Shown here piece by piece: positions 56,592 through 64,000 of a DNA stretch of 64,000 bases. The notes under the pieces are model-generated. The model saw only the letters and a program-made list of their open reading frames with translations. It was not told where the DNA came from and did not search any database. The stretch comes from a virus. Numbering within the stretch: position 1 is the stretch's first letter; each line of letters opens with the position of its first letter. Location: positions 124,001-188,000 of IMG/VR virus record IMGVR_UViG_3300019850_000189; one strand, 5' to 3'. The position numbers and the translations under genes are program-made.

Positions 56592-56877
56592 TATAAAGAA
56601 AATAATAGCGGATATCATTGAAAAAAGAGATATAAAGCTTTTTCATAGAGGATTATCCGCAGCAGAAAACGGAGATCCTAACTTTGGCACCATAAGGAAC
56701 TATAATATTAGCAATCGCGTTGCTATTATAGAAATATGGAAAAATGCCGAATTGTGGGCTCTCAAAAAGACAAACAACTATAAAAAGAACGACCACTTTT
56801 ACAAATGGTACAAATATAGTTATGCATATTTGAATATTTTAAAATATAAGTTGTGTCATTTGTTGTCAAAGAATTGA
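56575..56877 (+). CDS. Hypothetical basic protein, 100 aa
   Basis: Not recognised. Basic with many Tyr, Asn and Trp (WKNAELWALKKTNNYKKNDH), helical. Overlaps the previous gene by 17 bases and the convergent minus gene by 22. Confidence 0.55.
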   Translation: MQKRLNIKKIIADIIEKRDIKLFHRGLSAAENGDPNFGTIRNYNISNRVAIIEIWKNAELWALKKTNNYKKNDHFYKWYKYSYAYLNILKYKLCHLLSKN

Positions 56878-57191
56878 GATTTTGAAGCAAGAGATGCGCC
56901 TACGTGCGTAGAATATACACCAAGTAATATTAATATGGCATTTGTAGTTTCATCAATTTTGATATTATTAGCGATTAGAGCCTGTTTTAATTTAGCAATG
57001 CCATCGGTTATGCCTAGTATATGGCCATGCTCATCTTCAATTCCACGAGGAAGTAATTCAGATAATGCAACTTCAATATCATAAACCGTTTTCTTCTCAG
57101 CCTTCATTTTTTTATATATATTCTTTATTTTGTTCCAATCTTTTGCTATTTCATGTAAAGACATCTCGGACAATACATTCGCAATATTCAT
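56856..57191 (-). CDS. Hypothetical protein, minus strand
   Basis: A 111-residue helical protein (MNIANVLSEMSLHEIAKDWN and on) with GGAGGAAAT just before ATG 57191. It lies alone on the minus strand, back to back with the DNA ligase promoter and convergent with 56575. No motif recognised. Confidence 0.6.
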   Translation of the reverse strand: MNIANVLSEMSLHEIAKDWNKIKNIYKKMKAEKKTVYDIEVALSELLPRGIEDEHGHILGITDGIAKLKQALIANNIKIDETTNAILILLGVYSTHVGASLASKSQFFDNK

Positions 57192-57215
57192 ATTTCCTCC
57201 TGGTGCATTATTATC

Positions 57216-57244
57216 TTTACAAAATTCCGAAAGTATGATATAAT
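57216..57244 (+). promoter_or_regulatory. Sigma-70-like promoter of the DNA ligase gene
   Basis: TTTACA at 57216-57221, 17-base spacer, TATAAT at 57239-57244, then a TAGGTAGG ribosome site before ATG 57278. Confidence 0.85.
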
Positions 57245-57277
57245 ATAAACATAAAAAAAAATAGGTAGGATTATCAA

Positions 57278-58132
57278 ATGAGGAAATATTATCAAGGTTG
57301 TGGAGGAATCGCAAATCCCGATAGTCTGGGCTATTTTGAAGATGGAAGCTATTGTGCTGAAAGAAAGCATGATGGTATCTGGGCGTCATGTATAGTAAAA
57401 AACGGCCGTGCTGAATTCTGGTCAAGAAATGACAAGAAAAAAGTTGAGGGAGATATTTTACATCTCGTTCAATTTGATCTTTCCTCAGTAGATGACAGTA
57501 TCCTTACTGGGGAATTAATGGCATTCTCCCAAGCTTCAAAAAAACAAAAGCATATAACTTACAACATTTATGATATTATAAAATTCAAGGGACAGGATGT
57601 CAGTAATCTTAATATGGTAGAAAGAAGGAAAATAATTGAATCATTAAGCATATATAATGGTAAGTATACTCTTACTAAGAGGTATTATTCTGGGTTCAAA
57701 GAACTCTTTGATAAAATAGTTGCCGAAGGTGGAGAAGGAATTGTTATAAAAAAGATGAAAGGCAAAACTCCATATAGAGGTAACACAAGAAATATTAACT
57801 GGTATAAAGTCAAGAAGGAAGTCCGAATTAGCTATGTAATAGCAGGGTTCAATGATTCAGATTGTGATTCATGGCCTGGTGATATAAAATCAATTCAGGG
57901 CGCTCTTTATGATGATGAAGGCAATCTAAGAACTGTTTGTAACATAGGTTCAATGACAGGAGCCGAAAGAAGATGGTTTTCGGATCATAGAGATGAAGCC
58001 ATTGGCAAAGTTATAGAATGTAAAGGATATGAAATATTTAAGAGTGGGGCCTTAAGACATCCATCTCTTATAGGATTCAGAGATGATGTAGACCCTAAGG
58101 AATGTACATTTGAACAGATTAACAGAAAATAA
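57278..58132 (+). CDS. ATP-dependent DNA ligase, short form
   Basis: The protein is 284 residues. ERKHDGIWA places the adenylated K30 in motif I; TGELMAF at 77-83 is motif III, EGGEGIVIK at 150-158 motif IV and NWYKVKK at 174-180 motif V, and an OB-fold domain follows (SYVIAGFNDSDCDSW). It lacks the extra DNA-binding domain of larger ligases, like T7 or Chlorella virus ligase. It would seal nicks in duplex phage DNA. It has its own early-type promoter and ribosome site. Confidence 0.9.
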   Translation: MRKYYQGCGGIANPDSLGYFEDGSYCAERKHDGIWASCIVKNGRAEFWSRNDKKKVEGDILHLVQFDLSSVDDSILTGELMAFSQASKKQKHITYNIYDIIKFKGQDVSNLNMVERRKIIESLSIYNGKYTLTKRYYSGFKELFDKIVAEGGEGIVIKKMKGKTPYRGNTRNINWYKVKKEVRISYVIAGFNDSDCDSWPGDIKSIQGALYDDEGNLRTVCNIGSMTGAERRWFSDHRDEAIGKVIECKGYEIFKSGALRHPSLIGFRDDVDPKECTFEQINRK

Positions 58133-58148
58133 AAAAAAGTATCCCAAA

Positions 58149-58415
58149 ATGAAAATTGGTGCAAATACAAATATTGTAAACAAAATTACGCGCGCGAAGT
58201 GCCTTCTATTAAATAAAAGCTGTGACAGCTGCGGCTATCGCACTCTGGCTGAATACTTTGTGAATGAATCAGAAAAGGCGATATTTTGCCGACCTGAAAT
58301 TGGCTCACGCAAAACACTTACTTACATGCACCGGCCCGAAAGAGATTATTGTAAGCACTATATATATTTTAAAGATGTGGTTGATGATATCAGAACATTA
58401 GATAAAATGAGGTAA
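58149..58415 (+). CDS. Small cysteine-containing protein
   Basis: The protein is 88 residues. Six cysteines including CDSCGYRT, FCRPE and YCKHY make a likely metal site. A related four-cysteine pattern occurs in the small product at 61137. ATG 58149 is the first inside the protein-like region; a longer frame overlaps the ligase gene. Unknown function. Confidence 0.55.
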   Translation: MKIGANTNIVNKITRAKCLLLNKSCDSCGYRTLAEYFVNESEKAIFCRPEIGSRKTLTYMHRPERDYCKHYIYFKDVVDDIRTLDKMR

Positions 58416-58485
58416 ATTAATAAAAGAATATTAGTAGTGAAGTTACAGATACGCATAAAGTTGTCCAATGGTATAAGGAGCTAAA

Positions 58486-58920
58486 GTGAAAAAAAAGGAA
58501 AATTTATTTAGAATTTGTTATTCCGCATCATATGTGGTTTCTGCACTTGGTTGGTGCTTCTATTTTGGTATAATAGATGGTCTACCAGTACAATTAATGC
58601 CAATAGTATTAGTTATTTCTATTATATCAAGTTTCATTTTTATGTCCATATCCGCATTCATTCTATATGTATTAATTTTAGGTAGTCACCTTTCGAAGAA
58701 AGGCCTTAACCGGCGCATGGAGCGAGTAAAAAGAAAGCTTAAGAATGATTTGGAACGAATAAAAAAACACTCAACAAAATTATATACACTGAAAGAGCAT
58801 GACGAGCTATTATATAAAAAGAAACCTGAAAAAAGCTCTCATGATATTGTTTTAGGCGTTGATTTGGCCAAATATTTCCATAATAGTACTCGTAAGCCGG
58901 GTGATAGATACGAAGAATGA
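58486..58920 (+). CDS. Membrane protein, two segments, long basic tail
   Basis: The protein is 144 residues from a GTG with AAGGAG upstream. Spans at about 11-30 (CYSASYVVSALGWCFYFGII) and 37-65, then a basic coiled helix (RRMERVKRKLKNDLERIKKH) and a charged tail. Cytoplasmic tail with DNA- or protein-binding look. Unknown function. Confidence 0.6.
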   Translation: MKKKENLFRICYSASYVVSALGWCFYFGIIDGLPVQLMPIVLVISIISSFIFMSISAFILYVLILGSHLSKKGLNRRMERVKRKLKNDLERIKKHSTKLYTLKEHDELLYKKKPEKSSHDIVLGVDLAKYFHNSTRKPGDRYEE

Positions 58921-58944
58921 TAGATGATCGAAAAGGATGAAATA

Positions 58945-59538
58945 ATGGAAACATATGTTAGTTGTGATATAGAAGCTGATGGACCCATTCCAGGACCGCA
59001 CAGCATGCTTAGCATTGGTGCGGCGGCTTTCAAGAATGGGGAATTAATAGATACATTTGAGGCCAACCTCGAAGAACTCGAGGGAGCCTCCATGAGTACT
59101 GAAACAAAGATCTTTTGGGATAAAAATCCTGAAGCCTGGAAGGCCTGTAGAATAGATCAGCAAGATCCAAAAAATGCCATGATTGATTTTCATAAATGGG
59201 TTACCATAACATCAAAAGGCACCAGTCCCGTTTTTGTAGCCTTTCCGTTGGGATTCGATTTTACATTTGTATATTGGTATCTGATGAAATTTGTTGAGCA
59301 TTCTCCATTTTCATTTTCTGGAATAGATATGAAAACATTCGGCATGTTTATGATGAATTGTGAATACAGAAAAGTAACAAAGAAAAAGATGCCGCAACGA
59401 TGGATGAGTGCGGACCACAAACATACTCACAAGGCCATAGATGATGCTATCGAACAGGGATATATATTTATCAATATGCTGAAAGAATACCATAAATTTA
59501 TTGCTTCCTTGCAACATTCCGACGAAATTGTACTTTAA
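58945..59538 (+). CDS. DnaQ-like 3'-5' exonuclease
   Basis: The protein is 197 residues. CDIEADGP carries D8 and E10 of the DEDDh set; SMLSIGAAAF follows as in ribonuclease T/DnaQ proteins; the third acid is in FPLGFDFTFVYWY and the last His-Asp in HTHKAIDDAIEQ. It would remove 3' nucleotides, perhaps as a proofreader for the family C polymerase or for RNA/DNA end trimming. AAAAGGA sets ATG 58945. Confidence 0.85.
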   Translation: METYVSCDIEADGPIPGPHSMLSIGAAAFKNGELIDTFEANLEELEGASMSTETKIFWDKNPEAWKACRIDQQDPKNAMIDFHKWVTITSKGTSPVFVAFPLGFDFTFVYWYLMKFVEHSPFSFSGIDMKTFGMFMMNCEYRKVTKKKMPQRWMSADHKHTHKAIDDAIEQGYIFINMLKEYHKFIASLQHSDEIVL

Positions 59539-59608
59539 CGCCGATTGAGCCGCAAAGCAAAAGTTGTGACACTTGTTTTGGTTTAAATAAAAAAGGGATA
59601 AAGAACAT

Positions 59609-60361
59609 ATGAAAAACAAAGCACTATATATAGTCAAAGAACTCAGAAATGCCGGATATGAAAGTGTATTGGCAGGTGGCAGCGTTCGCGATATGCTTCT
59701 TGGCATCGAGCCTCATGACTATGATATAACCACTAATGCTACTCCTGGAGTTGTTGAAGAGCTCTTTCCAAAAACTATTTCAATCGGTAAATCATTTGGC
59801 GTTATAGTTGTTATGATAGAAAATGAACCATTTGAGGTGGCTACATGGCGTAATGATGGCGAATACCATGATGGTAGGCATCCGGATACTGTTACATTTA
59901 CTTCCATGAAAGAGGATGCAAACCGACGTGATTTTACCATCAATGCTTTGTTCTATGACCCGATAGAAGATAAAGTTATTGATTATGTGAATGGTCAAGA
60001 AGATTTAAAAAATAAAGTTCTTAGATTTGTTGGTGATCCAATAAAAAGAATAGATGAAGATCGCCTAAGAATGTTAAGGGCTGTGCGTTTTGCCGCAAGG
60101 TTTGATTTGTCTATAGATTCTGCCTCCAAGATGGCCATAAAAGAGAATGCTGAGAGAATACATGATGTTTCTAATGAAAGAATACAAGATGAACTCACCA
60201 AGCTACTGCGCATTGGCAAGCCTAGAATAGCCATAGAGCTTCTTGAGGAAACTAATCTACTCAAAGAGGTACTGCCCGAAGTTGAGGCCATGAGGAATGT
60301 TGAACAGAATCCAGAATTTCATCCCGAAGGTGCAACAGTGCAAAAAATAATTTACGATTAG
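59609..60361 (+). CDS. CCA-adding enzyme, catalytic half (split)
   Basis: The protein is 250 residues. GGSVRD at 23-28, DYD at 37-39 and RRDFTINA at 106-113 are the head-domain motifs of class II tRNA nucleotidyltransferases, and RIDEDRLRMLRAVRFAARFD with ERIQDELTKLL covers the neck. It ends abruptly at VEQNPEFHPEG followed by a few unrelated residues, exactly where full-length enzymes continue into the HD domain. That domain is the separate gene at 60491. The catalytic part is complete, so it may still add CCA to tRNAs. Confidence 0.85.
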   Translation: MKNKALYIVKELRNAGYESVLAGGSVRDMLLGIEPHDYDITTNATPGVVEELFPKTISIGKSFGVIVVMIENEPFEVATWRNDGEYHDGRHPDTVTFTSMKEDANRRDFTINALFYDPIEDKVIDYVNGQEDLKNKVLRFVGDPIKRIDEDRLRMLRAVRFAARFDLSIDSASKMAIKENAERIHDVSNERIQDELTKLLRIGKPRIAIELLEETNLLKEVLPEVEAMRNVEQNPEFHPEGATVQKIIYD

Positions 60362-60362
60362 T

Positions 60363-60461
60363 GTGATAAAAAACGAAATATTTAACAGAGAATGGTTGGC
60401 AAGTAAAAATTATTTGGGCAAGCTAATACAAAAAGAACAAAGAGAAAAGTATCGAAGATAG
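60363..60461 (+). CDS. Possible 32-codon peptide in the split site
   Basis: A GTG-started frame reading FNREWLASKNYLGKLIQKEQ, basic and helical, in the 130-base insert between the two halves of the CCA enzyme. The start recalls helices of homing-endonuclease-like proteins, but it is too short to say. No ribosome site. Confidence 0.25.
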   Translation: MIKNEIFNREWLASKNYLGKLIQKEQREKYRR

Positions 60462-60490
60462 TTTAGAATACTTATTGGGAGAATAAACTA

Positions 60491-61165
60491 ATGAAACTTG
60501 GCCCGAAAATAACATATGATCCAAATAATCCAGAACATAAAGATCCTACTAAATATAAGCTTAATCCTGGCGATGTTCTTAATCATACCATTATAATGAT
60601 GGAGAAGTTGTTTGAGAATACCGAGAATCCGAGGGATGAACTTATTTGGGCGGCCTTACTGCATGATATCGGTAAACCTGCTACCTTTACTATTGAGGAT
60701 GGTAAGATCAGAAATCATGCACATGAATTTGTTGGTGCTGAGATGGCCAAAGAATTTATGAAAAATCTAAAATTCTCTAACAAATTCACCGAAGATGTCT
60801 ACTGGTTAATCCATGATCATATGCGCATTAAAAAAGCCGCAAAGATGCGCAAATCTAAGCTGAAAAAATTATTGGCTCAGGAAAACTTGGAAGAGCTTAT
60901 GTCTCTTGCATATGCAGACTCTTTGGCAGCTACCAAAATGACTGAATGGCATGAGTATATTCTAGAAAAAATAAATGAGTTTGAGCCAGAGGAAATAAAG
61001 CCGAAGCAACTTGTGAATGGCCACGATTTAATTGAACTTGGTTTCAAGCCAGGTCCAATTTTCAAAAAGATATTGGAAGAGATCGTAGAATTGCAATTGG
61101 AAGAAAAAATAAATACTCGTGAGGAAGCGCTTAAATATGCCAGAAGTAAAAAGGTCAATAGCTAA
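60491..61165 (+). CDS. HD domain half of the split CCA-adding enzyme
   Basis: The protein is 224 residues. A new N-terminal stretch (about 1-26) precedes PGDVLNHTIIMMEKLFEN, which is the normal continuation of the HPEGDVxxHT motif at the end of the other half. LIWAALLHDIGKPATF holds the HD pair H58-D59 and NHAHEFVGAEMAKEFMKNLKFS matches the usual rest of the HD domain; HDHMRI gives the second metal site. GGGAG makes it independently translated. In full enzymes this domain can hydrolyse cyclic phosphates. The two products may assemble. Confidence 0.85.
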   Translation: MKLGPKITYDPNNPEHKDPTKYKLNPGDVLNHTIIMMEKLFENTENPRDELIWAALLHDIGKPATFTIEDGKIRNHAHEFVGAEMAKEFMKNLKFSNKFTEDVYWLIHDHMRIKKAAKMRKSKLKKLLAQENLEELMSLAYADSLAATKMTEWHEYILEKINEFEPEEIKPKQLVNGHDLIELGFKPGPIFKKILEEIVELQLEEKINTREEALKYARSKKVNS

Positions 61166-61334
61166 ATCTTATCTAAAGGGCTATAGATGCGTTCATTGCC
61201 GTCATAATCATGAGCGCGTCCTTACCTCTGCGACATCAGATCACAAATCAATCCATGTGAAGGCGATCTGTGATCTGACGGGCAGGACGGTTCCACAAAG
61301 TCAATTCTGTATGGGTTTTGAGCTAAAGCAGTAG
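61137..61334 (+). CDS. Small protein with four-cysteine motif
   Basis: The protein is 65 residues. YRCVHCRHNHERV and AICDLTGRTVPQSQFC supply four cysteines, probably for zinc. ATG 61137 lies inside the end of the HD gene, with GAGGAAG upstream. It ends 2 bases before the deoxynucleotidase gene. Confidence 0.65.
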   Translation: MPEVKRSIAKSYLKGYRCVHCRHNHERVLTSATSDHKSIHVKAICDLTGRTVPQSQFCMGFELKQ

Positions 61335-61336
61335 AT

Positions 61337-61879
61337 ATGAAAAAAATTATTTATATTGATATGGATGATGTATTGGCTGAAACACTGCCGGCTATATGCG
61401 ATGCTTACAATAAGATATACAAAACATCAATCACCCAAGAGGATATTGATAACTGGAAATTTTATAAATCTCTTGGGCATGATGATGACGATGGGCAAAG
61501 AATAATCAATGAAATTTTTTCTACAGAAAACTTCTGGCTCAATATAGAGCCCAAGTATAACGCTTTCCATATCCTGGCCGATCTTAATAAAACTTATGAG
61601 CTATATGTAGCCAGTGCACCCTTTCCAACCAAAAAATGTATTCCAGATAAAATAACCTGGATGAAAAAACACTTTCCATTTTTATCATATCACCAGATCA
61701 TTTTTATTTACAATAAGGGCCTGCTCCGCGGAGATATAATGATTGATGATAAACCGGATAACTTAATTGGTTTCGATGGTTTAAAAGTTTTATACAGAAC
61801 TCCCGTAAACAGGCGATACAATGATTTCGATCACATTGTAAATAATTGGCGCGAAATTAAGAACCTATTTCTCAAATAA
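61337..61879 (+). CDS. 5'(3')-deoxyribonucleotidase (HAD family, NT5C)
   Basis: The protein is 180 residues. IYIDMDDVLAE (DMDDV) is the HAD motif I with the nucleophile aspartate; YVASAPF is motif II, TKKCIPDKITWMKKHF leads to motif III, and GDIMIDDKPDN is motif IV. Helical cap region between. It dephosphorylates dNMPs, in line with MazG and Nudix genes here that also act on nucleotides. About the length of bacterial and phage enzymes of Pfam PF06941. Confidence 0.88.
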   Translation: MKKIIYIDMDDVLAETLPAICDAYNKIYKTSITQEDIDNWKFYKSLGHDDDDGQRIINEIFSTENFWLNIEPKYNAFHILADLNKTYELYVASAPFPTKKCIPDKITWMKKHFPFLSYHQIIFIYNKGLLRGDIMIDDKPDNLIGFDGLKVLYRTPVNRRYNDFDHIVNNWREIKNLFLK

Positions 61880-61894
61880 TTAATATCAAGAATC

Positions 61895-61947
61895 CCGATT
61901 TAATCGCAGCGGTATTGACCACTTCATCAAAGATAATTCTAAATCGG
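61895..61947. repeat. Inverted repeat in a gene-free gap
   Basis: CCGATTTA at 61895-61902 and its complement TAAATCGG at 61940-61947, with a 37-base loop, in the 88-base gap before the gene at 61968. It might fold in the RNA leader or be an operator; there is no T-run for a terminator. Confidence 0.35.
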
Positions 61948-61967
61948 TCCCTTTCCAGGAGAATAGA

Positions 61968-62411
61968 ATGAGCGTAAAAAAAGCGTATATTATGAATTTT
62001 GGTGCAAAATTATCAGATGGTATAGTAGATTCTATTATGGCAGATCACGATATCGAGGAAATTAAACAGATCCACATAAGAGCTTCCCTTAATTTAAAAA
62101 AGCATAGTAGCTATATTCAGGTACACGACATTGTAAACAAATATAAAGAATACTTTTTATCAGGTATTCCGATTATTGTAAATTTGCCTGGTCTTCCAAT
62201 ATATGTTGCTCACTTGATGACCGAAATTAGCGCCCTGACATCTAAATTACCAGTAATATTAGAATGCGTGAAAGATTACGATTCAGATGGAATATTTAGT
62301 GAATTTAAATATAAGAGATTGTATGAGGAAGATAGAGAGAGATCTTGGAGCCGTGAGAACTACAAAAGAAGTCCAAATGATAGAAATACAGATAGACCAC
62401 AGGATGACTAG
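61968..62411 (+). CDS. Hypothetical protein, Csx15/CARF-like appearance
   Basis: The protein is 147 residues. It starts VKKAYIMNFGAKLSDGIVDS, has SGIPIIVNLPGLPIYVAHL in the middle and SKLPVILECVKDYD near the end, the strand-loop order of small Csx15-type proteins (PGLS-like nucleotide loop; ring-nuclease-like fold). The C-terminal 35 residues are charged and disordered. If the resemblance holds it could bind or degrade cyclic nucleotide signals of host defence, but my call is from pattern memory only. AGGAGAA site. Confidence 0.5.
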   Translation: MSVKKAYIMNFGAKLSDGIVDSIMADHDIEEIKQIHIRASLNLKKHSSYIQVHDIVNKYKEYFLSGIPIIVNLPGLPIYVAHLMTEISALTSKLPVILECVKDYDSDGIFSEFKYKRLYEEDRERSWSRENYKRSPNDRNTDRPQDD

Positions 62412-62420
62412 AGGTATTAT

Positions 62421-63155
62421 ATGAAGTTATCCAAGATCTTGAAAGCCGCAACCATCGGAATACTTGGAACTCATGCTATTAATACATTTAGCAAGAAATA
62501 TACCACTCCTGGTTATCAAATACGAGCTCCAAAAGCCGATTATGCCCCATCCGCACTTAAACCAATCAAAAAAAGACCTGGCTCAAATCCATTGAGCGCA
62601 ATGCATGTTTATTCCGGCGAATATATAGGCAAATTAATATTTACATGGGATTATTCATGGATGCAGCCAAAAGAAACATTGATATATAATAAAAGCGACA
62701 CAATTGGTTGGCTAAAGGATCGTATACTGAGCGATGCCGACCAAAAAAGCAATTATATTTCATTGAAAAAAATAACAAATAGCGAAGTTACATTTGCATT
62801 TGAGCCTGAGCTATGGATTAAAGATACACTCAAAGGTGCTTCGGCACAAGCTAAATACTTTAAAAATGGATTACGAGTTAAATGGTCAGTCCCTCTTCCT
62901 GATCTCCCACTCACCAAATATCCAAGGCCCTTCTTGGGGACATATCTGGCCAAGCAGTTTCATAATTATTTTAATCACCATAGAAGCCAGATGTCATTTG
63001 CCAAACATTGGAAATGGTTAAAAACGATTAACCCTGATGTATTTACATATAGTATAGACTGGTTTAGATTAGAACTTATTATGACGCTAAAAAACTCGGT
63101 CATATTGGGCGCTCTGCTAACTGCTTTAGGAATAAAACGAGTTCTCAAACCATGA
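62421..63155 (+). CDS. Hypothetical protein, 244 aa
   Basis: Not recognised. Basic N-terminal 50 residues, then an aromatic beta-rich centre (EYIGKLIFTWDYSWMQPKET, VTFAFEPELWIKD) and a hydrophobic helix near the end (SVILGALLTALGI). Possibly a membrane-attached or virion protein. Confidence 0.6.
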   Translation: MKLSKILKAATIGILGTHAINTFSKKYTTPGYQIRAPKADYAPSALKPIKKRPGSNPLSAMHVYSGEYIGKLIFTWDYSWMQPKETLIYNKSDTIGWLKDRILSDADQKSNYISLKKITNSEVTFAFEPELWIKDTLKGASAQAKYFKNGLRVKWSVPLPDLPLTKYPRPFLGTYLAKQFHNYFNHHRSQMSFAKHWKWLKTINPDVFTYSIDWFRLELIMTLKNSVILGALLTALGIKRVLKP

Positions 63156-63157
63156 AA

Positions 63158-63165
63158 CATATATA
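63158..63165 (+). promoter_or_regulatory. CATATATA motif, candidate late promoter
   Basis: AAACATATATAACT, 5 bases before ATG 63171 and directly after the previous stop. Confidence 0.4.
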
Positions 63166-63170
63166 ACTAT

Positions 63171-63497
63171 ATGACAGAATTGGACCTTGTCAGGGCTCGT
63201 GAAATAGCCATTGATACAAATTATATAATCCAAAGGACTTATCGCGATAGACATAACCAGTATGGTATTTTATGGGAGCAAATAAAGCTTATAAATGATG
63301 GGCTAATAAAGCTTCACTTTCGCCTTCCCCTCTATGTCATAGATGATCCAGAAAATTCAGGAAATATGAAGGAAATTGACAAAGTCGTGCTAAAATATAA
63401 TCAGCATAAAGACAATAAAAAAATGGTAGAAGAATTTACTGACCAAGTGACAAAATTGATTGAGAGATATAAGCAGAAGACAGTCATTAAGGACTAA
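63171..63497 (+). CDS. Hypothetical helical protein, 108 aa
   Basis: Not recognised. Helical and charged, with a strand pair in the middle (KLHFRLPLYVIDDPENSG). It has no ribosome site but follows the CATATATA motif directly. Confidence 0.6.
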   Translation: MTELDLVRAREIAIDTNYIIQRTYRDRHNQYGILWEQIKLINDGLIKLHFRLPLYVIDDPENSGNMKEIDKVVLKYNQHKDNKKMVEEFTDQVTKLIERYKQKTVIKD

Positions 63498-63522
63498 TCA
63501 AAATATAATTCGGGAAAACATA

Positions 63523-64000
63523 ATGATACATAGCAAGCGAAAGGGCAACGCTTTTGAACGACAGGTTTGTGATATCTTCAGATCAAGGTTCAATGATAAA
63601 TTTTCGCGCGTGCCATCTAGCGGGGCTATCGCAACTGCTCAGAAAGAAGAACTTTCCTCAGAAGCAAAAGTAATGTTATCGGGGGATATAATTGTTCCAA
63701 AGAATTTCCGCTTCTCAATCGAGTGTAAATCACGCAGGGAATTTAGTTTATGGGAATTAATTGGCGATGCTAAAGCGATTGAATGGCAAGAGTGGTTTAA
63801 ACAGGCGGCTCAAGATGCCAGCAGGTCACACAAAGAACCACTCGTAATCGTCAAGTATAATAATAGACAGATTTTAGCTATAATGAGTGAGCAATTTTTG
63901 AGTGAATTTAGGAATAACAAAGTCAAATATATTCAATATGATAAGATGATCGTGTGCTTACTCAGTAAAATGCTTGAATTTGATAGAAGTTTCTTTTATA
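63523..64000 (+). CDS. PDDEXK-type nuclease (Hjc-like), partial
   Basis: The frame runs off the window end; 159 residues are visible. KGNAFERQVCDIFRSRF (E12), SGDIIVP (D55) and SIECKS (E67, K69) line up as the E-D-E-x-K catalytic set of Holliday-junction resolvase or phage-type PDDEXK nucleases; VPSSGA lies between, as in Hjc. It may resolve branched DNA, alongside UvsW. The ATG at 63523 has a GGGAAAA site. The C-terminus is not in the window. Confidence 0.75.
   Translation, partial: MIHSKRKGNAFERQVCDIFRSRFNDKFSRVPSSGAIATAQKEELSSEAKVMLSGDIIVPKNFRFSIECKSRREFSLWELIGDAKAIEWQEWFKQAAQDASRSHKEPLVIVKYNNRQILAIMSEQFLSEFRNNKVKYIQYDKMIVCLLSKMLEFDRSFFY

Noticed and set aside
60347-60567. Group I intron between the two halves of the CCA enzyme
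   Set aside because: I could not find the conserved core segments of a group I intron, the ends do not fit the U-before/G-at-end rule cleanly, and the second half has its own ribosome site and start.
1-64000. tRNA genes and CRISPR arrays
   Set aside because: I looked through the intergenic gaps for cloverleaf-like segments and for spaced direct repeats and saw neither; a covariance-model scan (tRNAscan-SE type) would settle the tRNA question.

Overview
The window looks like an internal 64 kb of a large tailed bacteriophage genome. It is AT-rich and very densely packed: most genes are under 150 codons, neighbours often overlap by 4-20 bases (ATGA or GTGA junctions), and many have Shine-Dalgarno sites of the GGAG type. 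Replication and repair proteins of viral type lie among unrecognised genes: a T4 gp32-like single-strand binding protein, a UvsW-like helicase, a family C (DnaE) polymerase tail, several ligases and a pol X-like enzyme. A DnaE-type polymerase, a tubulin-like GTPase and this amount of accessory metabolism suggest a jumbo phage. I saw no terminase, portal, capsid or tail sheath gene, and no tRNA or CRISPR array, so host and family cannot be named.

Layout. 1-9.7 kb: end of DnaE, a cREC receiver protein, SSB, an RlaP nucleotidyltransferase, a radical SAM protein, the tubulin-like GTPase, an FmdB-like zinc ribbon and Hsp20. 9.7-20.1 kb: a PurH-like domain, a minus-strand block with a broken gene, a run of small genes, a lytic transglycosylase, an HNH remnant and MazG. 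20.1-31.4 kb: a 111-bp duplication, a minimal pol X, a GGQ release-factor-like protein, a eukaryote-type topoisomerase IB and UvsW. 31.4-43.5 kb: an NMNAT-like enzyme, a first MoxR/VWA/metallopeptidase module, a reverse-strand HNH plus RHH cassette, an RNA ligase and tandem paralogues. 43.5-51 kb: two octapeptide-repeat proteins, two radical SAM enzymes and two glycosyltransferases. 51-64 kb: a second MoxR/VWA module, Nudix, DNA ligase, an exonuclease, a split CCA-adding enzyme, a deoxynucleotidase and a PDDEXK-type nuclease cut by the window end.

Regulation. Two promoter classes stand out. Nine sites have TTTACA, a 17-base spacer and a TATAAT-like box; they precede RlaP, pol X, the TopIB-UvsW operon, the second MoxR module and DNA ligase, and are probably early promoters read by host RNA polymerase. 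In several of them an ATG lies exactly seven bases past the -10 box. A separate plus-strand CATATATA motif lies just upstream of other genes (tubulin, repeat proteins, Hsp20, MazG) and is a candidate late promoter.

The most unusual content, in my view: (1) a possible peptide- or fibre-modification cassette of octad-repeat proteins plus two radical SAM enzymes; (2) a topoisomerase IB with all five catalytic residues of the eukaryotic enzyme; (3) two differently arranged MoxR-VWA-metallopeptidase modules; (4) a tubulin-family GTPase; (5) a scattered RNA-repair set (cREC, RlaP, RNA ligase, CCA enzyme split in two). There are also a candidate -1 frameshift site, an HNH remnant, a broken minus-strand gene and duplicated gene junctions and promoters.
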